Shown: positions 1 to 12,978, counted from the stretch's first letter. The stretch: DNA of 64,000 nucleotides from Sinonovacula constricta (GCA_007844125.1 CM017572.1:33510095-33574094), one strand, 5' to 3'. The notes: generated by a model not told the origin, from the sequence alone. Program-made: numbers and translations.

Positions 1-279
1 TCTGTTAATAGCAAGTTCATTTACATTTTGGCCCACGCTTTTTGCTGTTTCAGTAATGACCATTGTAGCCTGTCGGTCTGATACTTTAGTACTATCTAGA
101 GTCATTGCAAGTTATTGTGTAATATCACTTTTTCACCCTCGTTTTCATTTAACTCCACGAGTAACATCACCCCCAACAGCCCCATACACATTTTTCATCC
201 GATTTGTCACCGTCTTCTGCTGAGCTAGTATCTGTTGTATCAGAACTTGAAGAAGCTCAGCTGTTGAACAACTTGCTTG

Positions 280-825
280 CTAACTTTCTTCCATTTTGCG
301 TCTTCTTGTCTGCATTCCTATTTTTCTTTGTATTGCCCTTTTCTCCTTATCAGCTAGCGCTTGATCTACTCCGACCATTGATCCTTTTCTTCCTTTTTTT
401 CACGCTGAGCTAGCAAAAAAATCCTTATCTTCTTGTAATACTGATGGACTGGTAAGAGCGTTGGCATGAGCAACATCAAAAAGATCATCAAGCTTGGAAA
501 CAAAGTCTGCCTCTTTTGCAAGTTGTGTTGGTGAATTGGTTCGACCTTTGTTTTTCTTTAAAAGTTTCCACTCTTCAAACACTTTCTCAAGCTTAGTTTG
601 ACAGTTCTGTTGATCCTTTATTGGAAATCTAGTTTTCAACCAAAACTTTGCTATTTCTGTAATAGTAACTGCTGATGATTGTCTAATTGTTTGTTTTAGT
701 TCAATATGGTGATGTAGAAAAAGTCCAAGAGTCATACGCAATGATGGTAGCTTGCTGCCCGTTAAAACGGTTTCTGGTTCTCCAAGAAGATACAACTTAG
801 TTTTGGATCTTGTTGCTTTTGCCAT
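280..825 (-). pseudogene. Decayed gene fragment of an uncharacterised invertebrate protein family
   Basis: A 141-codon reading frame runs from an ATG at 825 to a TGA at 400-402. The same frame stays open for 39 more codons after the TGA, to a TAG at 280-282. The extension begins KKGRKGSMVGVD and is basic, and it joins smoothly onto the acidic stretch ending DKDFFASSA, so the TGA is probably a nonsense change in a once longer protein. The protein is helical and charged, with FWLKTRFP and LFDVAHANAL-like segments. From memory these resemble an uncharacterised family common in arthropods and molluscs, often near transposons; I cannot name a function. No introns are visible. It could be a retrocopy or a transposon accessory gene. 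Confidence is good that it was coding and low on identity. Confidence 0.5.
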
Positions 826-1775
826 TGTTTATGTCTGGAAGTATTGTACATTACAGATACAAGTTCTTCATTCTGAATATTTTATTGACACTTAATTGTG
901 TGTATTATTATTATTATATTATTATTATTATTAAATAATCATTATCAAAATATTGTTATCTGAAACTTTTAATATACTGTTGTGTTCAACATTCAAGTTA
1001 ACTTGCCAAAAGAAGTGTGTTTACATTAAGAAGTAAATTACATTATACTTGCTTGGTAAGCATCAGCTTAGAATCCACATTCCTTTCCTGATCATTCACA
1101 AAGCATCATTTCGTCATAATTTTAAATCATTTTTAATTTGTTCACACTGATATTTTTTTAATATTTATAGCTGATTAAAGATAGCTCATGTAAAATCTTT
1201 GCTTTCAGTGCTCTGTTGCTATTCTGTTCTGAATCACTACTGGAACTGGTGTTGTTTGTAACTTGGTCTCTCTCATTGTCTGTCATCAAACACTAATTGA
1301 GTAATACCAATGTGTGTTATTCAAGTTGTAGGAAATGTCAATTCTGCAAGCAGTTCGTAATATAAACAAATTCTAAACCACTGAAGCTTCACATAATAAT
1401 ATCCTGATTTTTTCAACTAAAAACCAGAAAACCTAAAATTTCAATGTCGTTGAGCTACCTCTAAATATTGTTTAATTGTGCTTAAATTTGGCCAAATATG
1501 TTTTTTTACATAATGGAACACAATTAGAGGGTAAGAAACTAAAAAATCAAAAGTCGCAAAATAAGGACCACCCTAATATATATGTTGATAATTTTATTTT
1601 TCTCATAGCACACATTTAATTAGTTGTAAGTAAATAAAGATGGATAAAAAGCTATGATCTTTTTATGTTGAACTGCCCATGTTTTAATAAAGAGAAAGAT
1701 AAAATATGGTTTAGGGATTCTGAAGAAGGGGTCTCTGGAAGAATTTTAGACCACTTTCTTAAAGCTGAAAATCGT
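826..1775. other. AT-rich stretch without a recognisable gene
   Basis: No credible exon on either strand. A short ATT/TTA microsatellite sits at about 905-935. The rest is unremarkable AT-rich sequence. Confidence 0.5.
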
Positions 1776-1910
1776 TTTTTTGGGGGGCTTCGCCCCCTGA
1801 ACCCCCACAAGGGGCCTTGCCCCTTGACCCCATTGGGGGCCTAATGCGGCCCCCAAACCCCGCGCCGAAAATTTTCCTCCCTTTTCATATTTGACCAATC
1901 ACACCCCTGA
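1776..1910. repeat. GC-rich repeat end with C/G hairpins
   Basis: An abrupt GC-rich block in AT-rich surroundings. It contains perfect short hairpins (GGGGGC TTC GCCCCC, then GGGGC CTT GCCCC) and ends in a segment ACACCCCTGA directly before copy A of the long repeat. Similar C-rich strings and an ACACCCCTGAC end recur at about 23160-23220 and 27665-27905. This suggests an interspersed element end rather than unique sequence; the class was not determined. Confidence 0.45.
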
Positions 1911-3059
1911 CTATAGTATACAAGAAAAGTCGTTGATGCGAAGCATCAAAGGCGATGCAAAAAGTGGAAGAGGTAAATAGAATAAAGCAATAAGTGAGCA
2001 AGTAACAAAGACATTTGAAACGTTAGGGTTTTTATTTGAAAGTTCTCAGTATATATAAATCCCGAGAAAAAGTATGTATAACTTATAATCATGAGGCCAT
2101 AGAATGGTTTAAAACAAAATAAAACGCAAAAATCTGACACCATTTAAGAGGTTTTCATATGTAACATATGTTAAAAAGTTGCAAATTTATAATAATTGAC
2201 TATAAAACTAAAGTGTACAAGCAGAAAGTGCACATGTGCAGCAGCTTCACATTACACAAATAAGTATTGTTCAGATAGTATTTTTCTCGAACGTAGTATG
2301 TTGTTTCTTTCTCAGTATCATATTGGTTATTTTCAAAGTTACTTTGAAAGCTACAGACACACAAAAATTAATAACTAAAATAGAACACCGTTTAACGAAT
2401 TCGGACCCGTATTTTATTAGATACTTTTGTTTTAAAACGTCAGCAAAACAAACTTTTCTATACATGTGCCAATTTCTGTGAGCATTCTTTATATAGGCGT
2501 CGCGCTCCAGCGCGTCGCCAATATATTAAAACATCTAGTTTAAGCTATGTTCTAGAAACAAGTCACAATTCCAATAACAATAATTGGTATCATGTTTTAA
2601 ATGGTTAATCAGCATAAAGGCCCCATTCAGGAAGCAATGATTTATTCACATATAAACAAAACAACGCTTTTCTTGAGTTTTCGCCAAAACGTTCATTAAA
2701 TCTATCGAAAACGTATCGCATTTAGTCCCCCGATTAACGTCAGAGTTGGTTTGAAGCGAGTTGTCACGCATTCGCTGAATCTACCGTGCTATTTTCGTGG
2801 AATAATTATTTGTACATGGAAATTAGACACTATGTTAAGAATAGAGCTGTATCTTTTATATTTATTTATTGATGATAAGCAATTATCGACACCATGGGTA
2901 ACATGGGCGTACAATAATTTGTACGTTCAAACATTGGTTAAAATTATACCGGCATAAGAAATCCAACAATTAACATAAAATAATCTATATACAGTACATG
3001 CAAATTCCCAATATTATGAAAAAATCGGGCATGTCGTAATTTTTGTTATATATAACAGA

Positions 3060-3292
3060 GAATAGGAAAGACTGGTTAACATGTGGACAATGAGACCAAT
3101 AATTTATTTCCGTGGTCTTGTGTATATAATTATAGTTACTACATATATATTGTTATCCTCAACAAGCACCGTAGAAACAGAGCTGTAAGAGTTCCATTAA
3201 AACAGCAAGAAGATCAAAAAAAGAAGGGAATGGACATATATCTACCCATGGTTGTCAATTACAAAGGTCTTCACCCATTCTATATAGAGTAA
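3060..3292 (+). pseudogene. Broken copy of the small membrane-protein exon (copy A)
   Basis: Counterpart of the intact exon at 56169-56399 in copy B. The ATG at 3081, the hydrophobic segment and the AGA|GTAAGA donor at the end are conserved. The frame is interrupted by a TAA about 36 codons in and a second TAA soon after, so this copy cannot encode the 69-codon product. See the copy B entry for the intact reading. Confidence 0.55.
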
Positions 3293-3551
3293 GATTATTT
3301 TTTAAGTATTTTATTTATTTTAAAAGAAGAAATGTAGAGATTACTGGCAGGTATTTGAAGTACTATTAAATATTTATGAATATATATAATCTTATTCAAT
3401 GTATGGACAGGCCCGTGTCCGTCCGAGGTACTGTCAGGCGATAATATTATGATGCGGGAGATTAGATTTGACAATATTCCCCACTAGATGCCTCAGCTGT
3501 CCGACGAACCCCGTGCGGCGCCCCCCGCCTGATCAGAATCTACAGGCCGAC

Positions 3552-6500
3552 TAGTCTGGATTACCGGCCCTTTGTCTAAACAAAGGGTCAGGCACAAACG
3601 AAATAATGGCGGCGCCGATGGAATCGCTAAGTTTACGAGCTAATAGCAAAAGGCGGGTCATTGTGATAGTATTGATTTTTTGGTCAATATCAATGTTGTA
3701 GTTTTCATTCGTGTAAAGCGTTGTTAAGGAGCTATTACTTATGATGAGATTTTACATTCCTGACAAGTTGAATATTTTTCGGACAATTTTACTCATAGTG
3801 TAATTTCGGACAATAGTTATTTAATTGATAAATATTAAGTTAAAAAATAACTTAAGTGAACATTTCAGTTCCCCATATTTCCTTCATTAGGTAATTTATA
3901 TTGAAAACCATTTTCACTATATTTGTCCATTTTTAAACTTGATCATGTTATACAGTCCTATAGAAGTTATTAGTAATGGGTTTGCAGCAAAAAATATTTT
4001 TTTTATGCAACTAGGATGTTGTTTAAGCTGAAAAATGGTATGCAACATGACAATATGCACTGTGTGGTGTATAGTATTAATTGGAAGAGCTGAAAATGAT
4101 GGTTTTTCAGCATTATGTTGTATCATTTAAAAATTACTAATTTTGCATAGCAAAATATTAGATTTTGCATGAACAATTTATACTCATTGGTTATATTTCA
4201 CTATAAACATTACTTTTTAGTTTTATAAGCTTTTTGTTTCATCAATTTTTTAGAAAAAATAAAAAATGACAGGGGTTTGTATACAAGTAGAGTTTGTTAT
4301 ACATTATGACAATTTCTTTCAAACTGAAATTAAGAAGCCAGTGAATTGAAAAAGAAATTAATATTAAAATGATTTGCAGTTTATTTTTTCAAGATTTATA
4401 TGTATTTAACACAAAAACATACCTAACTTTGAAATAGCTTTTGTGTGCAATGTTTTTAATTATGTCATTCCTGCACACCTGCAAAGGGTAATATTTTGTA
4501 GTGTCCGCAGCAGAGCTTCACACATTACAAAAACAGGAGATACAAAGTTTACTTTGCTGTTATATAAATTGCCTTGGGCACATGTTTCTACAATCCATGC
4601 GCTTTCACCAAATGCCTTAAGGTTTTTTCGCATTTAAAGAAAAGCTTTGTCTGAAACTGTGTAGTGTCCGCAACACAAATATTAATATGCCTCTAAATAA
4701 GGCATTTTTCATGTTCTCAAAGTTGCTTTTGCTAATAAATATTTGGTTTGATTGCAGTTATATAAAAAAGTGAAATAAATATTATTGTCTAGTCTGATTT
4801 TCTGCCAAACAGGACATAACAGTGAAATTAATGTACTTCTAACATGGGCCAATCAGGATAATCAATATATTTTAACATATATCATGTATATACCAATTGA
4901 ATGATGAAAGACAGTCCAGGTAACTTAAAAGAAATAAAAAAGATGTGACTTATCTGAGACCAGAAAAAGGGTTTACACATTTTTTTAATTATGTGTTGCG
5001 GACACTACAAGATGTCTTTCATCCTTCATGTACCAATAATAGGTCTAATTGTTGAAGAACTGATGAAATAATACTTCTATTTTAAAAAGCTTCATCTCAA
5101 AAAGCTTAATTGATACCAATTGCAGTCAGGATCAAACACCAGTTTTTGCATTTATCATCTTAATCACATCAATATAAGTTGGTCATTCAACGGGAGTACT
5201 GTTGTAAGAATTCTTAAAAAATCTGGGCTTACCAGTATGTTGATTTCTCTTTTGTTTTTGCCAGACAACTGAACTATTTAGATATGCAAAATAATAAATC
5301 GATAGACTATTTACACGAAACATGCATATAATGATATTACATTATCTAATGAAAAATAAGAAGTTAAAATTAAGCCCAAATGTCAGTTAATGTGTAACAT
5401 AATACTAATATGGCAACTTATATTAACACGAAGTCTGGTCAGTATAATTATTATTTATGTACAGTGAGTTAGTTCTTCTATGCACTGGGAACTGAAGCAA
5501 ACATTTATGCATGATAATTCTAAATCAAACTACGGTATATGATTATCTAAAACATAAGCAAGTTAACTGCCATCCCTTGACATCACCAGCAATGTCATTT
5601 GAAATGTTTTAAAATATTACTGTGTGCATGTTTACTCAACTCACAGGAAAATTCTTTTAATGTCTTTTTGTTGTGGTGTTATTTCTTTAAGAACTGATTA
5701 ATGGCATTTGTTAAAAATGATATATTGTTTATCATTATTTTGATTTTTATTTTTTGTTTTATAACAATGTCAGGTATACAGAAAGGTATTATTGCCACTA
5801 ATTTGGTTTTCATTCAATTTAAATTTTTAATAACAATATTAAATAATGATTTAAGAGAATAGAGTGTGCCATTTACACAACTAGTGTGACATTTGCCAAA
5901 TTTGTCCTTTGAAGGTGACAAAAATTAACAAGAAATGCTATTATAAAATGAAAAACTGGTAATGTTTCTGTAAGAAAAGTCCTCAGGAAGCACGAAGTCC
6001 AAACAAATGAGTGCAAAACACTTACTTAATTTGACTTAGCATTTGCATATTCATTGTTATTATTTGCTATCAATTTTTAAGTGTTTTTTATATAAATTAA
6101 CAACATTAAAACACAAAATTTTATCTTCAATATTTTAGGAAAACTATTTTTTAAAGTTTGCATTGATTTAAGACAACAAATCTAAAGTTTCTACAACATT
6201 TAATTTTGAAATAGTGCTCTTTCATACACATGGTAAATGACGAAATATTCAAGTAAGTTAATAAAATGACATAACAAGCATCCCACAATAACTGTATAAG
6301 CACAACATCTTTGATTATATTGTAACATTATACATTTAAGATTATATATGTAGTGTCCGCATGGCAATGTAATACTTTCTCAATAAACATAACTAAACAC
6401 ATTCGTATTGATCACAATGCAAAACAAAATCATTTTATAATCATTTTACAAGAGAACTTATGATTACATATCCGAAATATCACAATCTTCGTATTTGTCC

Positions 6501-6732
6501 GAAAAGTACTCAACTTATTGAAATTAAAAAAAAATAACATACGGAAATGCTCCACGAAAAGAAACCTTATCTTTAAGAATTTTATATATACATATTGATT
6601 GAAAATTGAACAATATCCCGATGAACTACTTTTTAAAAAAATTGGTTAATTTACAGCTATCATTGCGTCGGCCATTGTTTCGTCAATGCCAGACTTCTAT
6701 TATGTTTACAATAGAAGCTGGGAACCAGACTA
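3552..6732. mobile_element. 3.18-kb DNA transposon with 9-bp target duplication, non-coding
   Basis: The ends are TAGTCTGG at 3552 and its exact inverse CCAGACTA at 6725-6732. Weaker inverted similarity continues for about 70 bp, including ACGAAATAATGGCGGCG against the inverse ACGAAACAATGGCCGAC. The 9-bp direct repeat CAGGCCGAC flanks it (3543-3551 and 6733-6741). The uninterrupted site, with one CAGGCCGAC, is at 56671-56679 in copy B. No frame longer than about 70 codons is present, so it looks non-autonomous or fully decayed. A motif TAGTGTCCGCA or part of it recurs at 4499, 4662, 6352 and inverted at 4997. A 9-bp duplication fits Mutator-like elements, but the superfamily is not proven. 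Confidence 0.85.
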
Positions 6733-7117
6733 CAGGCCGACAGCACGGTAAAACTAGCCTCTAAACCATATAACATAATGTTGAGTTAACTTAACACCTT
6801 CATATATTCTAATAATAATCGTGGTGTACCTATCATAAAGCATGAACATAATGATTAATATGTATATAATCAATTATTTAGTATAATTTATGCTATGTTA
6901 ATTGCCCTGAGATATTTCGACGATAATCAACTTCCTTTCACTATGTTTCGCCATATTGCACAGGCTATGTGTTGCCGAGCTGGATTAAATTCTTTTTAAA
7001 ACACATGTAGATTGTTCTAACCTTGTTTAGAGATTTCGCACGGATTTAGCGTGTGGTCTTTTACTACGACCTGGGGCCTTTTTTATGAATGGAAGTTAAG
7101 TGTCTTAGTTTTTACAG

Positions 7118-7195
7118 ATTACGTCAATTCAATGGTCATTTTAACGACCTTCACCTTTTCCACCCCATATCTCAGGCTATTCGTTGAGAATGCAG
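7118..7195 (+). pseudogene. Candidate exon, copy A version (frame-broken)
   Basis: Bounded by TTTTTACAG and GCAG|GTAAGT, like the candidate exon at 57056-57126 in copy B. It is 7 bases longer than the B version. If spliced to the preceding exon it would shift frame and reach a TGA, in line with the nonsense codons in the preceding exon of this copy. Confidence 0.3.
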
Positions 7196-7249
7196 GTAAG
7201 TATTGTTTATTCTATTAAATTGTTTACTTTGAATATAACATATTTTTTA

Positions 7250-7368
<119 letters not shown>

Positions 7369-8515
7369 ACATAGGTACATTAATACAAGAGATAAAATAA
7401 CTAACTCATATTATCTTAGCAATGATATGTATTTTGTTTGATTTATTATTTGTAGGATACAACCTTTGCTCCTTGTTCAGGTTGGAGTACTTATTGAAAT
7501 TGACACATATTTAAATTAATTATAAATAATTAAACAGCTTATAGTAACAGTATTATAGTAAAATATAGAATCCCCTTATTTTAGTTATAATCATCAATAA
7601 TAGACAGTAAATATTCTATTGGGTTGTAAAAGGATTTCTGACTAAACGCTTCTTTGGTAGAACCAGCGTCTTTGTTTTAAATCGTGAGATTGCTCACATG
7701 AACGGGATTTGTGGCTAATTTATTTAGTCGACGGCTCACTAAAAAGATCTTAAAATGTATTTTCAGAAATATATATAAGATAGAATAGACGGGTTAATAC
7801 ATGCACTTTATGTTTTTATTATACCATTTATTATCTTGTTCCTGTCTGTGATCACCTCGGAGCAGAGTAGAAGAGTTTTATAACAGATATAAACAACATG
7901 ATAGAGAGTAAAAGGAAACAGAGCCGAGACTTTAACCATATTTGACAATTGCATAAAGCAGAGGTAGTCATCGGCCCTGAGAAGGAAGTATTTTACGGGA
8001 TTGTGCTTTCCGTGTGGTAATTTATTTTTAGATTGGGTATCTTTGTTTCGGTATTGTTGAGATTAGTTGCCATGGACTAAATTATGACATTGTCATTTTC
8101 CATATAGTTTCAAAGGCACATGGTAATCATCGGATGTGAACCGGGTTGTTCAATGTATCCATGAAGAGGTTAACTTAACCAGGGCCCCTAGCATCCCTCC
8201 CTATCATGCCTCATCGGTTCTTGTGTCCCCCCCTCTGTGGGATGTGGTTTAAAGTTTTAGGTTCACAACACGAAACTATATACACACTTTGTGGCCTATC
8301 AGGCCCTACCAACTTCCCACAGCCCTGGCTCTACATGGTATAGGTACATGGCCGAGGGCTAATTCTGGCAAGCCGGGCATTAATTTATGGTTCTAAAATA
8401 CATAGGTACAGCGTGCCTATCAGGTCCTACCAACTCCATCTATTAGCGGGGTCATGGGTTGATCCGGGCAAGCCGGGCAACCATATTATGTTTAATGTAT
8501 CATTAATTAAATGAG

Positions 8516-8719
8516 CAGTGTTGTCATTAGGAGGCGGCTGGCGGCCGATTTGACTGCCTCAAATGAAAAACGGGCTTCCTCAAATTTAAAAAAAAAAGAA
8601 AATCGGTCAAGAGAATGCCCGGACCCCCCTAGCAGCGCTTCTCGCCTTCGGCGCTCGCATAGCATAGCCTCCTGAAAAGTTAATTGAGCCTGCTCAAAAT
8701 ATTTCTAGTGAAAACCCTG
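8516..8719. mobile_element. 204-bp MITE with 6-bp target duplication
   Basis: The left end CAGTGTTGTCATTAG and the inverse of the right end, CAGGGTTTTCACTAG, match at 12 of 15 positions. The 6-bp repeat AATGAG flanks it (8510-8515 and 8720-8725). Copy B has the empty site with a single AATGAG at about 58380. It contains a GC-rich segment (CGCCTTCGGCGCTCGC) and no ORF. The 6-bp duplication does not point to one superfamily. Confidence 0.75.
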
Positions 8720-8920
8720 AATGAGTAGATTTCCTATCAGGCCCATCCAACTTCCACGGGCTAAGACTTAAAGTTCCACCTCATGGTTGGAGCCAGGTCA
8801 ATGCCTAATCCGGGCAAGCCAGGTTAACTATTTAACTTTGCACATCACCCACGAAGGGTTCTCTAATTCAAAATGTAGTTTGGTATAGATGGGGTTTACC
8901 ACTGTAGCCCTTATTGGATG

Positions 8921-8979
8921 AACCAGCACGTTGTGCTATTGCTCAAAGAGGGCTGGTTCCTCAGTTCGATTCTGAGAGG
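8921..8979 (+). other. Conserved double hairpin with tRNA-like T-arm
   Basis: AACCAGC (8921-8927) pairs with GCTGGTT (8952-8958). This is followed directly by a second hairpin CCTCAG-TTCGATT-CTGAGAGG whose loop resembles a tRNA T-loop or polymerase III B box. The same two stems occur at 63756-63817 in copy B, although the first loop has diverged strongly. No full cloverleaf can be drawn, so this is not called as a tRNA gene; a decayed SINE head is possible. Confidence 0.45.
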
Positions 8980-9469
8980 GGCTGTTCAAATATCCCTTTT
9001 ATACTAAAGTTATATTAAAATATTATCCTTTTGTAGCATCTTATTGGGTGTTTTAATTAGAATATATTCATGTCGTAAGATATTTTATCATATATAAGAA
9101 CATTTTTTATATGATGAGGCATGTTCGAGAGGTGATTGGACATTGTTGGGGGTTTTTTTTCTATATTTTCATTGACATCAGGGGGTTGTGAATAAATTCA
9201 CCCAGAGCCTTAAAGAAGATTTTTTTTCTGATTTTTTGGCAGGTAGATCATATTTTCTTTTATTAAGTGTTGAATTTTCTGAAAAACAAAGTTTGTTCTA
9301 ATTTTATCCTCTCCCCCCTGTGATCATCGCCTTGTAGTAGCAGGTGTCGATCGTCACTTCTACCCTGTATGTGGAGCAGTTCGGAGGAAGGTTTAGTATA
9401 TATTGTCCTTTATTTCCAGGTAGAACAGTTGTGCTGAATCTTAGTCTAGTTATCCATCGTTTAGTCCGA

Positions 9470-9760
9470 AAGACCGGCCGCAATAGCTTAGGTGGTAGAG
9501 TCAACTTTCGGAACGGGAGGTCGCGGGTTCAAACCTGGCTAGGTCAATCCAAAAACTTTAAAGTTGGTAGTAGTGGCTTCCCTCTTAACGGCCGGGGCTC
9601 AGGGGACAGCATTGTAGGTGTCAGTATAATAGACCAGCCGGGTTCAGTCCCTGGGCACCTCATAAGTGCCCCTGTGCTTTAATGATAGAAATGTCGCTGC
9701 ACACTATTGGCAAAAATGCCAGCAAATCCTATCCCATCTCTCACTCCGAAAGTTATCTGA
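9470..9760 (+). mobile_element. tRNA-derived SINE
   Basis: The head has an A-box-like TAGCTTAGGTGGTAGAG and a B box GGTTCAAACC, spaced as in a tRNA. A body follows with AAACTTTAAAGTTGGTAGTAG and CCCTGTGC motifs. A second copy of the same family, also in + orientation, is at 24688-24975 and aligns through the body to the ATCCCATC tail. Both copies being shared head to tail supports a SINE rather than a tRNA gene. Confidence 0.8.
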
Positions 9761-9892
9761 ATAAATGTTCGGGCATTTTAGAAATGGTATTTTTGATGGC
9801 CATAAAACTATCCCGACAGCTTCATTTTGTAGGCAACTTAACTTTTTATACGACTGTCGCAGATCACATTATAGGGCAATGAACAATGAATA

Positions 9893-12800
9893 TGCCATAC
9901 ACAATGCTGCAATGACGTTATCATTTCATAGTCATTGTTAAAATGACGTTCTTATGAAAACACATTGCTGCCATGACGTTATCATGCCATATACATTGCT
10001 GCCATGATGTTATCATGACATATACATTGCTGCCATGACGTTATAATGCATTTTTCATTGCTGTCCTGAAGTTATCATGTCCTATTCACTGCTGCCATGA
10101 CGTCATTATGCCCTATACATTGCTGCCATTACGTTATTATGCCCTATACATTGCTGACATGACGGTATTATGTCATATACATTGTTGCCGTGACGTTGCT
10201 ATGCCATACACCGTGCTGCCATGACATTGCTATGCTAGCACATTGCTGCCATGACGTTATTGTGCTATACACATTGCTTCCATTACGTAAGTATGTCTTA
10301 TACATGACAGCTATGACGTAATTATGCCTTATACGTTGCTGCCATGACATTTTTATGCCCTAGATGTATACAGTGATGCCATGACTTCATTATGCTATTC
10401 AAATTGCTGCCATGATGTTATTATGCTATACACATTGCTGCAATGACGTCATTATGCCTTATACATTGCTGCCATGACGTTATTATGCCCTTTACATTGC
10501 TGCCATGACCGTATTATGTCATATACATTGTTGCCGTGATGTTGCTATGCCATACACCGTGCTGCCATTACGTTATTATGCCCTATGCATTGCTGCCACT
10601 ACGTTATTATGCCCTATACATTGCTGCCATAATGTTATAATGCCATATTCATTGGTGCCGTGACTTTATTATGCCACAACCAATTGATGCCATGAGGTTA
10701 TTATGTCATATACATTGCTGCAATGATGTTATTATGCCATACACATTGATGCCATGACTTATGATGCTATACACATTGCTGCCATGACGTTATTATGCCA
10801 TACACAATGCTGTCATGACGTTATTATGCCCTATACATTGCTGTCATGATGTTATTATGCCCTATTTATTGCTGCCATGACGTAAGTATGCCCTATATAT
10901 TGCTGCCATGATGTTTTTATGCCTTGTACATTGCTGTTGTGACGTTAGTATGCCCTATACATTGCTGTCATGACGTTATGCCCTGTTCATTAATGCCATG
11001 ATAGTATAATGCCATACACATTGCTGCCATGAATTTATTGTGCCACACCCGTTGCTGCCATGACAGTATTATGGCATATTACATTGCTGTCATGACGTTG
11101 CTATGTCATACATGGTGCAGCCATGACGTTGCAATGCCATACACATTGTTGCCATGACTTTATTATGCCCTATACATTGCTGCCATAACGTTATTATGCC
11201 CTATACATTGCTGCCATGACGTTATTATGCCCTTTACATTGCTGCCATGACCGTATTATGTCATATACATTGTTGCCGTGATGTTGCTATGCCATACACC
11301 GTGCTGCCATTACGTTATTATGCCCTATGCATTGCTGCCACTACGTTATTATGCCCTATACATTGCTGCCATAATGTTATAATGCCATATTCATTGGTGC
11401 CGTGACTTTATTATGCCACAACCAATTGATGCCATGAGGTTATTATGTCATATACATTGCTGCAATGATGTTATTATGCCATACACATTGATGCCATGAC
11501 TTATGATGCTATACACATTGCTGCCATGACGTTATTATGCCATACACAATGCTGTCATGACGTTATTATGCCCTATACATTGCTGTCATGATGTTATTAT
11601 GCCCTATTTATTGCTGCCATGACGTAAGTATGCCCTATATATTGCTGCCATGATGTTTTTATGCCTTGTACATTGCTGTTGTGACGTTAGTATGCCCTAT
11701 ACATTGCTGTTATGACGTTATGCCCTGTTCATTAATGCCATGATAGTATAATGCCATACACATTGCTGCCATGAATTTATTGTGCCACACCCGTTGCTGC
11801 CATGACAGTATTATGGCATATTACATTGCTGTCATGACGTTGCTATGTCATACATGGTGCAGCCATGACGTTGCAATGCCATACACATTGTTGCCATGAC
11901 TTTATTATGCCCTATACATTGCTGCCATAACGTTATTATGCCCTATACATTGCTGCCATGATGTTATTATGCCATACCCATTACTTCCATAACGTTAGTA
12001 TGTCCTATACATTACTGCCATGACCGTATTATGTCATATACATTGCTGCTATGACGTTGCTATGCCATACAAATTGCTCCAATGACGGTATTATGCTATA
12101 CACATTACTGCCATGACGTTTGTATGCCCTATACATTGCTGCCATGACATTATTATGACGTACACATTGCTGCCATGACGTTGTTATGCTTTACACATTG
12201 ATGCCAAGATGGTATTATGCTATACACATTGCTGCCATGACGTTGTTATGCTTTACACATTGATGCCAAGATGGTATTATGCTATACACATTACTGCCAT
12301 GACGTTATTATGCCCTATAAATTGCTGCCATGACGTTATCATGCCCTATATAATGATGCAATGGTGTTATTATGCCATAGACAATGCTGTCGTGACGTTA
12401 TTATGACATACACATTGCTGCCATGACGTTAATATGCCCTATACATTGCTGTCATGATGTTATTATACCAAATACATTGCTACCATGACGATTATTTTGC
12501 ATAATGCATTGCTGCGAGACGTTATTATGTCATATACATTGCTGCCATGACGTTATTATGCCCTTTACGTTGCTGTCATGATGTTATTATGCCATATACA
12601 TTGCTACCATGACATTTTATGCCATAAACATTGCTGTAATGAATTATTATGCCCTATACATTGCTGTCATGACGTTATTATGTCCTAAAAATTGCTGTCA
12701 TGACGTTATTATGCCCCATACATTGCTGCCATGACGTTATTAAACCCTATACATTGCTGTCTTGATGTTATTATGCCCTACACTGCAGTCATGACGTTAT

Positions 12801-12978
12801 GCCCTATTCATTGACGCAATGATGTTATTATGCCATACACATTACTGCCATGAATTTATTATGCCACACCCATTGCTGCCATGACGGTATTATGGCATAT
12901 ACATTGCTGCCATGACGTTTCTATGCCATATACATTGCTGCCATGATGTTATTATGCCATATGCAATGCTGCCAAGAC
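9893..12978. repeat. ~30-bp minisatellite array with a 742-bp higher-order repeat
   Basis: About 100 degenerate copies of a unit close to CATTGCTGCCATGACGTTAT followed by TATGCCCTATA. The segment starting at 10491 is repeated almost exactly from 11233 (offset 742 bp, about 24 monomers), showing a recent block duplication inside the array. Most monomers carry TGACGT, and some carry the full palindrome TGACGTCA, the consensus for CREB/ATF binding. Short ORFs within the array are by-products of the periodicity. Confidence 0.95.

Noticed and set aside
9470..9545. Functional tRNA gene (also at 24688, 37870 and 53827)
   Set aside because: Acceptor stems do not pair and SINE bodies follow; tRNA-derived repeats.
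9893..12978. CRISPR array
   Set aside because: Repeats are head-to-tail without unique spacers, heavily diverged, and the context is eukaryotic.
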